A DNA stretch of 64,000 nucleotides from Musa acuminata AAA Group (taxonomy: Eukaryota > Streptophyta > Magnoliopsida > Zingiberales > Musaceae), in the NCBI RefSeq assembly GCF_036884655.1, contig NC_088337.1, forward strand, positions 32,532,501 to 32,596,500, given 5' to 3'. This document shows positions 21,771-36,800 of this stretch, in pieces. The notes below the pieces were generated by a model. It had not been told where the DNA came from and did no database searches. It worked only from the letters and a program-made list of their open reading frames with translations. Position 1 is the first letter of the stretch; every line of letters starts with the position of its first letter. The translations under genes and the position numbers were made by a program.

Positions 21771-23483
21771 AAGTTACAAGTATACCCAACGGGAACATCT
21801 AAAATTACAAAATTAGAATATCCCCAAATAGAAAATTAGAATGATCGATTCAACGAGGACCGATAAATTTTCACACCAAATTCTTTTATCACCGGTTTTA
21901 ATACATCCTCTAATTTTTATTTTCATAACATTTTTATTGTAAGAATGCTTGGTTTAAAAGTCAAAATAGTGGAGATGACACCACTAGTAATTCAGTACCA
22001 TAGATTACTATTTCTACTTTTTCTTTATTATTTTTTTAAATATTTTTAAATATTATTTATTTACAAATGAATGTATATATTAGCAACAATGACAAAGATA
22101 AAATAAAATAAAATTAATATTATAAATAGTAACAAAAATATTTTATTATTTAAAAATTATCAATAGTAAAAAATGCTCAATGGCTAAGTACTCCCATGGT
22201 GCCACATGTTTAAATAAGAAAATTTTGATCTTTTTCGAATAACAAAATAAAAAATAAAAATAAAAATATTTTTTGAATCGAGAATTATGTTTTGGAATAT
22301 TGAACGTATGATTTCTTGACGATTAAATCAACGCTCGTAAGTATCTGCTCTTAACTATCGCTGGTCATCTATTGAGTCTAGATCTGATCCCACTATCAAT
22401 ATCTTTAACTATCGTTGGTCATCTATTGAGTTTGGATCCCACTATCAATATCTTTATGGATTATGATTATATTCGTCGTAACCTTACCAATGGATCATGT
22501 CCGATGTGTGCTATGTGTGCTATCATTGTGTGCTATGTGTGCTATCATGAGTCTCGATGTGCACGATAGTTTATCAGCTCGTGTTTTATGGATACACCCC
22601 GATATGCACGATAGTTTATCGTCATTTAACATTAAGATTGTAAATAATATTGAACCGTAAATATGTACTGTATTCGAATTTAATCCGACTAATTTTTTTC
22701 CACATCAACCATACCCCAAATCCTAAAATATAGTAAATGAAGGTGTTTGGTCTTCTACCCCACGGATGATGGCACCCAATTGCATCTTGGGTCTCATTCA
22801 TTACTTCTCCAAGGCCATACATCATGTCAAAGAACATAGGTTTTGACTAAAATTGAGTCACAAGTCAAAGAAGAGAGAAAAGGAACAGTCATTCAACATA
22901 AATTTGAGAATGATGATGATGATGCATATAACTCGCACACTCATAGTTTTGTCACAGTGGTCATGACAGGAGCAAAAGGAATGAGGTTGGAATAATGGAA
23001 CTGTGAGCTGAGTCACCCAAAATGGAGATTCATACAGATTAATCATCATAACCTCATTTAAACAACCAAGAAAATGACAGATTTAGAAGATGAAATAAAG
23101 GAACTTTTTGAGCTAACCTTGAAATATTAAATATAGGAAACAAAATCGCATGTTCTATGTTCACAATTTGGTACTAACCGAACAAGAGATGCATAAGAAA
23201 TTGAACAAGCAAATGATATTTTCCTCATTCCAAATCTGCAAGAGTAAACATCAAAGAGTGGAAAGAATGGTTTACATATTTGATTCAAGCAAAACACTTA
23301 GCATTCTGAAAATAAAAGCAGACAGGGCTGATTTGAATAATCAGAAAACCCAGTTCAACAAAATGCCCATGCACAAGATAGAAGTGCATGATCAAAAAAA
23401 TGTTTCTTTCAAACATGTAAGAACAGTTACTTTAAATAACTGCCGGTGGAGGTTTTGCGTTTTATTTTATATCCTGGAGAGAC
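21771..23483. other. AT-rich spacer downstream of calmodulin
   Basis: Very AT-rich to about 22350. From 22352 to 22437 a roughly 50-bp unit (with ACTATCG-TGGTCATCTATTGAG and CCCACTATCAATATCTTTA) is repeated twice. Around 22505-22550 GTGTGCTATGTGTGCTATCAT is repeated. The part nearest 23484 is probably the 3' untranslated region of the calmodulin gene. No other gene was recognised. Confidence 0.5.
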
Positions 23484-25407
<1,924 letters not shown>

Positions 25408-27022
25408 TACTCCCAGTGGGATCGGGATCGGGATCGGGATCGAGCACCAGGGCGATCCGAAGAATGAGATCGGTAGCAACGAGGCGAGGAGGTGGAGGAG
25501 AGGTCACGCGAACGAGAGATGGCGAGCGCTTTATGCCCCGGCCATCGGACGAATGCGGGGCCGCCCTCTTTTGTAGGGCCCGCAGGGGCCGACCGCACGT
25601 CGACGGCTTCGTAACGCCCGTCATCTCTCACGTTTTTACGAAAATATCCAAAGAACCATTAAAATGACGATCTTAGCCTCACAGAACCACCCCTTCATCG
25701 AGTTTGGTTGCCACCGTCTGATCGTGTAAACGACGGCCCAAGATCGAGTACCGATCAACATCATCAAGGTCCCATCCGACGAAACATCATAATCTTTAGG
25801 CAAGTATGGAACCGTCCGATGAAGATCAAGCGGTCGGACAATCCCCACTTGATGATAACAGGCCTTGAACCACTTTTTGGCCCATTAAAAACCCTGCACT
25901 ATATTTTTGTTGTATTCGATGGAGAATTACTGTATACACAAGAAATAGCCGAGAAAAAAAGTCTAATAATGAGTATTCATAATATATATATATAGATATA
26001 ATCCTCTTTATTTGAGTATAGCTAATTTTATAATTTAGGTTAAATAAAAAAATGATCTAATTTTATAATTTAATTAAGATTATTTAAATATCCTTAATTT
26101 ATTTTTAGAAGATATTTACGCCAATCTGTTTATTAAGGAAGAGAAGAACTTTTCTCATCTGATCGCTTTCTCTCCTTCGGTCGTCATTTTCTTTCCATGC
26201 ATCCTCTCCTGTTTTTTCTCTTCTTCTTCTCCCTTCTCATCAGCCGCCCCTCTTTTCCATGTTTTTCTGCATCTTCTATTTGTTTATCTTAGCTTCAAAT
26301 AAATTTACTGTATCATTTATTTAAGGTTAATAAGTTTTCTTATCTTCATGCTGAACCATAATAGGGTACACGTACTGAAATGTCTACAATATGAACCAGG
26401 CTTCCCTATAGTAAAAGCAATTGTATGCATACATGTACTGCATCAGGTTGTGTGGCATGAGCACTCGTCCGCCTCTCACGAAGCTCCATGAATGCCATTA
26501 CATACTGCCCAGAGCTGGGAGACGCTCCGGTCAAACATTACTTTCAAGCATTCATGGTTTCCGTCTTCTTCCGGAAGGCTGTTCATCTCAAAGATCTTCT
26601 CACGCTTTTGTTTGGTGAGTAACCATCAACCATTCACTACAAACTCACAGCACAGTCCTCCAAATCCTTCCGGTTTCAACAAGGATGGATCAGGCTAAAG
26701 CTTGTAGCATCATTTTTGCGCTGGATTCTTTCGTTGTTGGATGCATGCATCAAAGTTACTTCCAGTTGCAGACAGCTAATGTCTCTCCAACTCTTTGTTA
26801 TTGGAAGCCTATTTCTTATCGTGATTTCCATCCATCCCCTCATCTGTAATCCTTTGTTATACTCTCTATTCGACAGTGCAGCCAAATCAAACCATATTAT
26901 TGAGATACAGACAAAGAGATTCAGAGAAAGAAGTCGAGGATCAGTTGGAAAAGATGAAACAAGAAGAGTATATATGGACATGACTGTGACCAACAAGGTA
27001 TACTGAATCCTTCCATTGTTCC
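25408..27022. other. Calmodulin leader/promoter and spacer toward the VQ gene
   Basis: 25408-25600 is GC-rich and probably the calmodulin leader and core promoter, with a GGGATC hexamer repeated at about 25420-25443 (pattern GGGATCGGGATC). Further out the sequence turns AT-rich (25980-26110). A moderately GC-rich patch at 26450-26620 gives no reading frame with a known motif. The last part should contain the VQ gene's 3' untranslated region. Confidence 0.45.
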
Positions 27023-27445
27023 TCACACTTGACCGAGTCTCCAGAATCCACCCACCGAAGACTCACAACACAGCGACGGCCACGGTGGGAACCCCGACAA
27101 GTCCTCTAACATCTGCGAGGAGAAGCCGTCATCATCCAACATCTCAAACGGCGTCGCCACCGCGCCCTTACACGGACCGAGCGCACCCGAGCCCGAGCTC
27201 AGATCTCGCGGCGTCATGCCCTCACAGTCCGCGGAGGGTCCACCTGTCGGCGAGCACGCGATGGCCATGTCGGCGACGTTGGAGTCCCGGCCGGTGAGCT
27301 TCTGCACGAGGCCCCGGAACTGGGCGGCGCTCGTGGTGACCCTCATGGGGTTGGAGATGTACACCACCTTGATGGGCTTCTTCTTCTTCGTCGCCTTGGC
27401 CTTGGCTTGCTCGGGGCTCTTCTGGTGGACGCTCGGCCTCCCCAT
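27023..27445 (-). CDS. VQ-motif protein, SIB1/SIB2-like
   Basis: Intronless minus-strand gene of 140 residues. The start is the ATG at 27445 (MGRPSVHQKS); the open frame extends upstream but with no earlier ATG. A lysine-rich stretch KATKKKKPIKVVYISNP (about 18-33) precedes the VQ motif FRGLVQKLTG (43-52), which is followed by RDS. The tail is acidic to aromatic (PFEMLDDDGFSSQMLEDL). VQ proteins bind group I/IIc WRKY factors through this motif. The arrangement KVVYISNPM plus VQ is that of sigma-factor-binding proteins SIB1/SIB2, WRKY33 coactivators that can also enter plastids. Small intronless VQ genes are common in plants. The function as a defence co-regulator is inferred from the family. 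Confidence 0.88.
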   Translation of the reverse strand: MGRPSVHQKSPEQAKAKATKKKKPIKVVYISNPMRVTTSAAQFRGLVQKLTGRDSNVADMAIACSPTGGPSADCEGMTPRDLSSGSGALGPCKGAVATPFEMLDDDGFSSQMLEDLSGFPPWPSLCCESSVGGFWRLGQV

Positions 27446-28034
27446 ATCTGGTTGCAGGATGGAGAGATCCAACAAGGGAGACACGGTCGATATATAACGG
27501 CAGGATTCGAGACGTTTGCTTGGGGCGAAAGGGAGTGCAGATAGCTTCCTCGAAGATGGGGCGAAGAGTGGGTACAGAAATGGGTAAAAGTCTCGAGGGA
27601 GGGAGCCCGCCCAAAATAAAAAGGGGTTGGCAACGCCGTGACGATACTATTGGAATCAATCGATCATATGGCAATATTTCGTGCCACGTGGCCATCGAGG
27701 AAGAAAGGACGGACAGATGACGTACGGGTTGAGGCACGGAGTGACGTCACCGAGATAACGAGGTGAGGTGAGCCGGCGCCGCTGGGCTCGTAGCCGAACT
27801 GATATCTTGCATGGCTCGAGCGAGCTTCCTGTTGTATATACGTGTGGTGGATACGTACGTGAAGAGACGATGCCTTGCATGGCTCGAGTGGGCTTCGCGA
27901 TGTACAAAATTACTGACAGATAAATTAGTACAATATTATATTCAAACGATAGTGAAATTATCTTTGAAAATTCACATCTCCAAATATAGGAAAGTGAAAA
28001 AAATATGGGTTTGAATACATTAATACGAAGAATG

Positions 28035-28036
<2 letters not shown>

Positions 28037-28090
<54 letters not shown>
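28037..28090. repeat. (TA)n microsatellite
   Basis: About 27 TA units. Frames read through it (strings of Tyr/Ile) are artefacts of the repeat. Confidence 0.95.
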
Positions 28091-28093
<3 letters not shown>

Positions 28094-28257
28094 GACCATA
28101 TTAAACTAAGCTGGGATATGAATTTTTGTTGTGAAATCATCATCCGGTCCATTCTCATGGCAAACAGTATTGCGAGTGTTCATCCACCTAAACCCCATAG
28201 GGATCATTTATGGGACTTGAATCTGATTCGTGAGTGTATACCTACTCTACTGTCACA

Positions 28258-28379
28258 ATGGTCCTTCAGTGACTCGACCTTTGAGAAAATTTCAAGGGAG
28301 AGAGAGACACAGAGAGAGATGGTCCTTCAGTGACTCGACCTTTGAGAAAATTTCAAGGGAGAGAGAGACACAGAGAGAG
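28258..28379. repeat. 61-bp tandem duplication
   Basis: 28258-28318 is repeated in 28319-28379; each unit starts ATGGTCCTTCAGTGACTCG and ends in an AGAGAGA purine tract. The identity is essentially complete, so the duplication is recent. No coding role is evident. Confidence 0.9.
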
Positions 28380-28886
28380 ACAGAGAGAGACGACGTGATA
28401 GCTACGAGGTGGTCCATATCAAGCATCAAGCTCTAAGCCTCTTGTCCTGGGATGTCGCCTTCTAACTTGTACAGTATCAAAGTTTCTCGATGGATTCAAT
28501 TCATTGTTCGAATCTCTCTCTCTCATGTCTGGAAATTTGCTTTTGTGCTTATTTTCTTCGTCGTCTCATAATCCTCCAAGAATTCAAGGAATCACATGAA
28601 CTAGTCCGGACTACTGGCAAATGTGAGACCTAAATAGATTAAGTACTTTATCTAATTAGCTTAAGTCTAAACATTTTGATCACCCGATCTCAACTTATTG
28701 TACAAAAACTTGAAGCTAGTCGATTGAATAACTCATCTGCACACTAATAACATCTTATACATTCTATTATTGTATAATTTGTGTATATATATATATATAT
28801 GTTTATTTGACATATCAATACATTTTATTGGGTGCTTTAGATGTTCCTTGTTAAGATAATTAATTATTAATATGTAAACATAGATA

Positions 28887-28920
<34 letters not shown>

Positions 28921-29577
28921 CACCTCTATATTTTTTTCTGGTCGACATGACCAATAATGCAGTGGGTCCATCCTTATCTCTTTGCCTGTCCGATCACAGG
29001 TAAAGAATACCGGGAATAAATAGACAGCACACTTAAAAGTGTCTTGAAAAGATCAGTGCATAAAGGACAGATTTGTTGGATGAATTAAACCTCCATCAAT
29101 TAATTAATCATGCTATTAACACGATAAAAACGCTAAATTGACGACTAATCTTTGCTGAGCATTAGAATTAAGCCTTATATGATGAAGCCTTTTGGCTGGA
29201 ATTTAGCCAAACAAAAGTCAAGTCAAAGTTGTCTAGCCATGTCATGTCATGTCATGTAGGCAAAAGCTTGTAGGACACTGCCGCAGGCAAACATCATAAA
29301 CACTAACCGGCACTGTGATGTCGCCAATCGAAGGCGATGTGTTTTAGCTATATCCTATTTCCCACTCTTTGTATTTATCCCCATATTAATCATGTAATAC
29401 AGTGCAAATGCAACCTTCTTCTATAAAAAACAATATAATATATGAGGGACCGGAACACATGATACTGAAAAAAGGGGTATTAATGAAAAGAAATAAAAAA
29501 ATACTTTTGTTTCTTTTCCTCGTAAAATTTATTTTATCCAAAAACTTACTTTTCTACGAGAAAAAACTCAATTTATA

Positions 29578-29850
29578 CTTTCATACAAGATCTGTCATAT
29601 CGAAACGTACTACCCATATTTGATGGTACGTACCTGTTCGACAGGTTATCGGTACACAGACCGTCCGATATTATTACAATGCTATAATACTATATTATAG
29701 CACTGTTAAAAAAAATAAAAAAATTATTCGATATATTAGGGTATATCGTTCGGTACACCCTAATATACCGTCTGATATATTGGTACCATACCATATTGAG
29801 TCGGGATCGAAACATCAAAACGATACGGTAAAACGAACCTTGCTTTCATA
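29578..29850. mobile_element. hAT-type MITE, copy 1 (257 bp) with 8-bp target duplication
   Basis: The element spans 29586-29842, starting CAAGATCTG and ending ACGAACCTTG. A perfect 8-bp duplication CTTTCATA flanks it (29578-29585 and 29843-29850). Interior stretches (GGTACGTACCTGTTCGACAG, ATCGGTACACAGACCG, TCGGGATCGAAAC) match copy 2 at 40572-40843. Eight-base duplications and CAAGG-type ends point to the hAT superfamily. It has no coding capacity. Confidence 0.85.
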
Positions 29851-32800
29851 TATACACAAACATGTTGACTATGGTAAATATAACCTTGCAAGGTTAGAAT
29901 GAGGGGATGTATTACTGGTCTCTTGTCAAAAAAGCATCCAGAATGTTGACCTGGTGCTTCCAACCAAAATGTCATTAAAGGCTTGACAGTCCAGTTGAAG
30001 TGCTTGTTTCTCAAGTCAGATTCTTAATCTCTAGGTAACTTGAGATGACATGGTCCATGGAGCCATATGTCTAATCTCCCATTTTGTTGTCTTCTGGTGT
30101 TTAATTAAAGATGACACTGACAGTGACTACCATATCTTTTTGGGAGATAAAAGACCAATAATGTTTGGCTTGATTTGTTGGTTGACTTCTTTGAACAGTT
30201 CTGATGCATGATCAGAAGAGTTACTGTGACAATTTGCAAGACACAAAAGATTGTTTGCTTGGTGATTGATTCAGCTGTTAGAAACGTAGAAGCTGGTCAT
30301 AATATAAAAGCTGGTCAACATTGGTGGTCTGATCTTTGACCTGCTCCATGTTGCCTTGTGCCTCCAGTTTCATTGGTTTGACTGTGTGCTGCTGTACATA
30401 AACCCTACACATTGGAACTGAACTTGTGTGTGTGCTTGAATTCAAACTCAACTAGAGAAAGTTGTCAAGAACTTTATAGGATTACTGACAAAGCAAAAAA
30501 CACATGTAGAACACATTTTTCAAAGATGGCTGATGATAGTCAAATTATTATTATTATTGTTTCAAAGAAGAGTAGGACAAGCTTTAATCTTCTATATTTC
30601 TCTCAAGAAAAATACTTTTACAAAAACTCTCTATTCCTCGTGACCCAACATATGAGGTTTATATAGTCCCAAATATACATTATATTAATTGTATTCAAAA
30701 CGAATCATTCTATTTCAAGAAATCATTTAAGAATCAATAACCGATTTAACTTATCTTTTTATAGACTTTTAATCCATTTTTTCTTCTTGATGTAATGATT
30801 CTCTCACTTGTTGCAATGAATCTTTCTTTTGATGAAATGAACCTCTTTATGACTTTAAACAAGTTTAATTCCAACGTGCTGCTCTGAAAGCTTAAAATAT
30901 TATTAGAGATATTTTGCTTCTGTTAAAATCCTTCAAAAAAAAGATAAGGTAATTCATGTTAATCGGGAGAAGAATCGTGGTATTGATCGGTCAACTAAAT
31001 TTGCTTTGTCATCCAAATCTTTTTTTTTTTTTTTTTTGGAAGGATCAGCGGCCGAATCCTTTATTTTCTTTTTCAAGTTCTGATTTTCTTTTTTTTCCTT
31101 ACAATTTTGTTGTTTGGAAAAAAAGAAGAAACAGACATTTTTCTACCATTTTGAAGAAAACCAAATTGCTACAAGTAGCAGCACACATTTATTAATGCAT
31201 GATTTAAATTTCTTCTGTTTTCAGTAGCCCAACTAGCAATCACTTCATACAATATGTGTTCTCAGATTATCTTGGAGGATTTTAACTGCTGTAATGTATG
31301 TTGCTGATAATCAATCTCATGTTAAGGACCACAAAGAGTAGATATGAGTCCTTTTGCCAACAAATGAGAGTACAACTTGGATGATATGTACTGATCTGTA
31401 GCTTTTGCTGTTGAAATGCAATGGTGTGGTTGTCATTCTACCATGACAGTCAGCCATTCATGGCTGAAAGTGCCAGTAAACCAATGATTGAATGAGCAAA
31501 AGAAATAGCCTTTCAGCAACGTTTCCTCGAGAACAAAGAAGTCTATATGTAGCAGTCAGTCTTAAGAAACAGGCTCACATATTTCTACAAGTTTTCTTCT
31601 TTTCAGAACCAGTTTAAGATTTCTTCTCAAGGTTCAAAGGAGAAACCCATTACAAAACCCCAACATGATTGGCATAAACTGCAGATTTTGTGGAGCAACA
31701 TAGCAATTTATATCTGAAAGCTATAGCATAGTCATTTCTGGAGAGGGGATTGAGCCTCTGATATCTTCTTGTTGATCAACTCAGATGGAAGAGAAGACTT
31801 TTCTAATCGTTTTACTTAACGATGAATTTTATTCTAGACAAAAAAAGGAACAAAGTTGAATGCCAAGAACGTGGACTTTGACAATGGTGGAATTACCAAC
31901 TCTTCGAGAACTGAAACAAAGTCGAATGTCAAACAGCTGATGGAAGCTGTAAGCTGCAAATGGATTCGTATCTTACAGACGAATTCAACCAATCCATCTA
32001 GAAAGCAAGAGAATTCATACAGAAGGGAAGAGTTCAACTGTTTATGGTCATAAGAAAATGACACTGCTTAGCAGAAGCTGATGCAGATGAGTTCATTACC
32101 AAGACAATGCACATGAACAAAGGAAACGAAGCTGATGTCTGCAGTGTAAGCAGAAAGAGGCCATGCAAACTAGAACATCAAACAGCTGTTTGAGGAACCA
32201 AATCTAAAACAGCAATGTTATGCAGGACCAGTGTTTCTTGAACTTGTCAATGCAGTGGAGAAATCATTCAGAAAAGATCATTCAGAAACTAATTCATAAA
32301 TTTCATGCACAAATCTCATGGGTTGATGACACTGTATCCTAAATCTTTTCAGAAAGACAATGGAGATCACATTCTGCAAACAACCTTGTGTTTTCATATT
32401 TTAACAAGCAACTCATCTCTGTTCCAATTCAAGGAACAACTAGAACCACTGAAGCAGTAGCTAATGTTTAGGAAAGATTACTCTATCATTGTATGACACC
32501 TGTTTGATAAAGTCAACTTAATCACACATCAGTTGAGGAGTGAAGGAGCCAAGGAGCAGTCATGCCTCCCTTACACTTAGAGGCATCTAAGCGTTTTGAA
32601 GGGACAAAACTCTTTGGCGCTCCCACGCCCAAAACGGATAATCTCTCGTACCCCCAAGGTGTACCGAGACAGACCAGAGACCCTTTGGTGCTCCCACACA
32701 GTCTCTATCGATTGGACTGGATGAGCTAGACGGGTATCCCCCTCCAAGAGGCACCTTTTGGAGTTCCGTGACTCCAAAAGAGTAAATCCATGCGGGTTCG

Positions 32801-33400
32801 ATCAAGATAAAAATGTCAAAGGTCTCGAAAAGAATATTTATAATTTTAAAAAATAAAAGATAAGTGGATTGATAGAAAAAAGAATTTTTATTTTTCTTAT
32901 AAGATTTTTTAATTTTATGTTTATTAAAAAATAATATATATTTTTGATCCTAAATAGAAAATATTTAATTATAATATAAAAAATATCATTAAATTAGTCT
33001 TGATTATTCTTCGATAGGAGTGGAATGTGGGAGGTGGAGGACGAATCCATATCTTCCCTCCCAAAATGGCCCATTTCACCCCAAAAACAGTCGACTGAAC
33101 AATTACCCTTTTTAGATCGTACAATCATATCGAAGCAGAACAATGTTAGTATATTCCTAACGTTAAATTAGGTCCAAATAATCGTCATGAACCGATACAA
33201 ACCAGCAACAAGGCAAAAAGAGCGTCCTTTCAAGAAGACGACACTCTCGGATTAGATTGCTCTCCTCCAGCATCACCCGTTCCTCGAGATCGTCTACTCT
33301 CTCTCTCTCCCCCCGTGCCCTGGGGAAAAGTAAGAAGATAAAAAGCTGAAAGAGATCGAAGGGTGGAGTCAAAAGTACCAGGAGGAGTGGGAAGGAGTCG
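29851..33400. other. Gene-poor spacer before the TGA gene
   Basis: AT-rich, with a poly-T run at 31021-31037. A GC-richer patch at 32555-32810 (with AAGAGGCACCTTTTGGAG and TGGTGCTCCCACACAG) looks like a fragment of a repeat, but I could not define its ends or family. The sequence from about 33200 is likely the promoter of the TGA gene. No conserved gene was found on either strand. Confidence 0.45.
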
Positions 33401-33813
33401 GTTGCCGATCCTTCCGAGCTGCTCCCTCCGAAATTTAGGGTTTTGGCGGTAGAACTCGGTCCTTCCTACCCCGAATCCCACCGACATCGGGGGGTCTGTA
33501 CTTGCTTGGAGTTGGTTTGTGTGTCTCTGAGACGCTTTCTCCCGGTGTACGGATTCGGGTTGCAGGGTTGTCTCTCTCAGCTGGTTGTTGCCCATCGCGA
33601 GACTTGCTTTAATTGCTCCGAGTGGTTGGTACGGAGAGGGTTCTGGAACTTTCGTCTCTGGCGGGGTGGAAGTCTTCTAGGGCTGGAAAGTTGAAAGCTT
33701 TAGGGATCTTTTTTGTTAGTTTGTTTGGGTTGCTTGGTGGCGGCGGTGACGGTGGATGGGGAGTAGGAGAAGCTGGGGTGAGAGTCGAAGATGGTGAACT
33801 AGCTGTGGCCGGG
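33401..33813 (+). promoter_or_regulatory. Probable promoter-proximal region and 5' leader of the TGA gene
   Basis: GC-rich sequence that ends at the ATG at 33814. It contains upstream ATGs in other frames, so leader ORFs may reduce translation of the long form. Exact transcription start not determined. Confidence 0.4.
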
Positions 33814-36800
33814 ATGCCGAGCTTTATTTCGTCGTCGACGGCGGTCCAGGACAAGTATGTGCATAGTCTCTTGATTCTCTGCTGTTTTGGTAACTCGGGT
33901 ACCCTTCAATCTTTTGCTTGATTCGAGTTTAGTTGCTAAGTTCCATGGTTACCCATGGCTGCCCTCTTGAGATCATTTCTATAAGCTCTGGGATCGGAAG
34001 CTGTGGTATTTTCTTGATGGTATTGCTATTTGCTATGTGGACTATCTGCTTCTTTCTACAATAGTGACTATCAATAACATCAGCTCCTGTTCCAATCTAT
34101 CGATTGGAAAAGAGATTTTTTGTAAGGATGATATTAGTAGATATTATATGAATATCATCTGCTGCTCTTGTTGGAATAAGATGCAAAAGCAGATATAAGA
34201 TCACTGTGCAGAACATTTCGAATATTGGATTGCATGAAATTATTGGTGAAACATATTATATCATCTACCAACTCCATATTCGCATATGTTCTTGATCCTT
34301 ATTAAAGTTGAAAAGTTGTGGCGACTTGCAAAGCTTGTGGAGAGACCAAAATGGTGGATCTAACATGTTATGCAAGTCTTGTCATTAATTTTGTTAGCTC
34401 AGATCGTGATGTTTTTGTCGAGACCCAACATAGTTCAAAACTAGATCCTAAATTGATGCAAGGCTTAGCCTAGTGGTGACTTCATGTCATGAAGGATCCT
34501 TCGGTCTTATTCATTGATATCCCTTTCTTACTCGAGTTATATCTGATCCATTAACTTTGTTGTGCTTGAATTGCTAGTCCAAAATATTTAGGTCCAAGTT
34601 AACAGTAACACACTCATCAAATCCTCATAACCCTCATAAGCCCATCTTAATTTTTGTCCACTTATGATGTGGGACTAAACCGGGGGTGTTACAAGTCTAG
34701 TGCATGTCAGTTCATTCCAGTAGCTATGTTGGCATGGGTTCATTCCAGTAGCATGTCGGTTTTCCGGACCATGCTGACATTTTCAGCACCATCTTAGCAT
34801 GCATTCTTTGCTCCTAAGATACATATATGTATATAAGTTTGCATGTTTATATCTGTGTATGCCCTTTCGTTGGTCTACAGATCATGTAATGGCTAATATA
34901 GTTTGATTTCTTCATCAGCGGCACTGAGGAAAACACAACACATCCTTCTCGAGTATCTGACTTTGGCTTGCTTGAGCAGTCTACTGTATTTCATATAGGT
35001 GCTGCTTCTGACATCCGCAGGGGTGAGATATGTTTTTCTTCTTTTTTATTTTTAATTTATGGAATAGCCGAGTAACTATTATTTTTCTATTTCTGTCTGT
35101 TTGACTTGATAATTTTCTTTAGTAACTCGCTACCTCCACTAGCTTCTAAGTGTTGGGAAGGGAGAGAAGAAAAACCAAAAATCAAAAGAGAAATCCACTA
35201 GAGATTAATAGTCAAAAGAACATACCAAAAAGTCAATGCAAGATTAACGTGGTTCGACAAATCCTTACCTACATCCATGGAGAAAACCAGATTTTTCAAT
35301 ATATGAGATTAATTACAAAGCTCCTGAATTATCCTGACTTAAGTACGACTTTCCTTGTTCACCTCTCACATAAACTTGAAGAACTCTCTTTACCCTCTCT
35401 ATTAACTCTAGTGATCACCCTTGGGAGCACCCAAATCGTCTTGCCTCTCTCTCTTCCATCGAAGCCCTGAGACTTAAATATATATTTATAGAAACAAATC
35501 TTAATTCACTAAAGAGTTTTAATTTAATTAGGACTCTATCAACTAATTTAAATACAATTAGAACTCTTAAAAAATACTTACTAACCCTAACACTAAGTGA
35601 AGCACATGATGTCATATTGCTATATAAATGTCAGTTTTGCCATTATCTTGTTTTCTAGAAAGATGTATCCAGGCCTAGTTGTACAAATTCAATTTCATAA
35701 ATTCTTTTTCAAAGGAAACTTTTTTTTTTACATGTCTGAGTTCCTTCGTGGGAAATTTAAAGGTCTTTTTTTTTGGCTTGTGACAACAGAAATACCAACT
35801 TTTAAAATATCTGAAACATGAGGTAAGCAATATGAGAAGAATAGGAAGATATCTGACCATCGGAGCCATCTTAAGTACTTGATTATTTGGTGAAAGAAGA
35901 TAATCTGAGATGGCTAAATATTTTATACTTGCTGGAACGCTGAAACTGATTAATCTTATTAACATTTTGTTGATCTCTTCTTTTGATATAAGTGGCAGCA
36001 GATTTTTATGTGTTCACAAAATGTTTCGACATGAGGCCTGTCATTGCTTATGTTTTATCATCTATACAGATCTGGCAGCTAGTGTGAAACAAAGCGGACA
36101 AACCTTTACTTCAAATATTTCTCAATCTGGTGTTCTCAGTAATGTAAGATTTTCCTTTTATTTTATTTTATTTTTTTGTGTGTGTATGTGTTATTAGGTG
36201 CATATGGTTACTTGCTGCTGGTAGAAAATATCCTCTTGATTTCTATTCCCATGATCGCAGCCTTTAGCTTCCTCTGGTACCACACCTGCTGTAAGGGTTG
36301 AGCCTTTGACCTCACCTCAACAAAAGGGTCAGCAACCTAAGCTGGTGTCATTTTCCAGCAGTCAATTTGAGAACTGGGGAGAGTCCACAATGGCAAATGC
36401 TAGTCCTAGGACAGATACTTCCACAGATGTGGACACTGATGACAAAAATCAGAGGGTGATTTACTTTTCTCTTTTGTTTATTAGATCACTAGATGCTTTA
36501 TGCTGTATCATCAGAATATTAATTGTCTTTCTTTCTGCCATTTTCTGAAAGATGGAATAACATCTTGTTTTCTTAGTATATTTCTTTATCCTGCTTTGGT
36601 AACTTTTGTTGTTGCACGATGTTAAAGTACTATAAAACTGAATGTTATTTCACTGCATGCTTAAGTGAATTGCATAGAAGGCAGGCAAAACTTTAAGAAC
36701 ATCTTTCAGGCATTATGGAAGTGCATTACGTTCTACATGAAATACTAAGGTTTTGATGTTTCCGTATATGCTTAGATTTGTCTCTTGCCAATCATTTGGT

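Larger units (their letters stand above)
27446..29577. other. VQ promoter and gene-poor, repeat-rich spacer
   Basis: The VQ promoter should lie just above 27446; a TATA-like CCTTTTTATTTT is seen on the minus strand near 27610. Beyond it are (TA)n tracts at about 28037-28090, 28782-28800 and 28891-28918 and a 61-bp tandem duplication at 28258-28379. No gene was recognised. Confidence 0.5.

Noticed and set aside
27656..28099. Open frame of 147 codons on the minus strand
   Set aside because: Starts in a (TA)n microsatellite giving a Tyr/Ile run and lacks any family motif.
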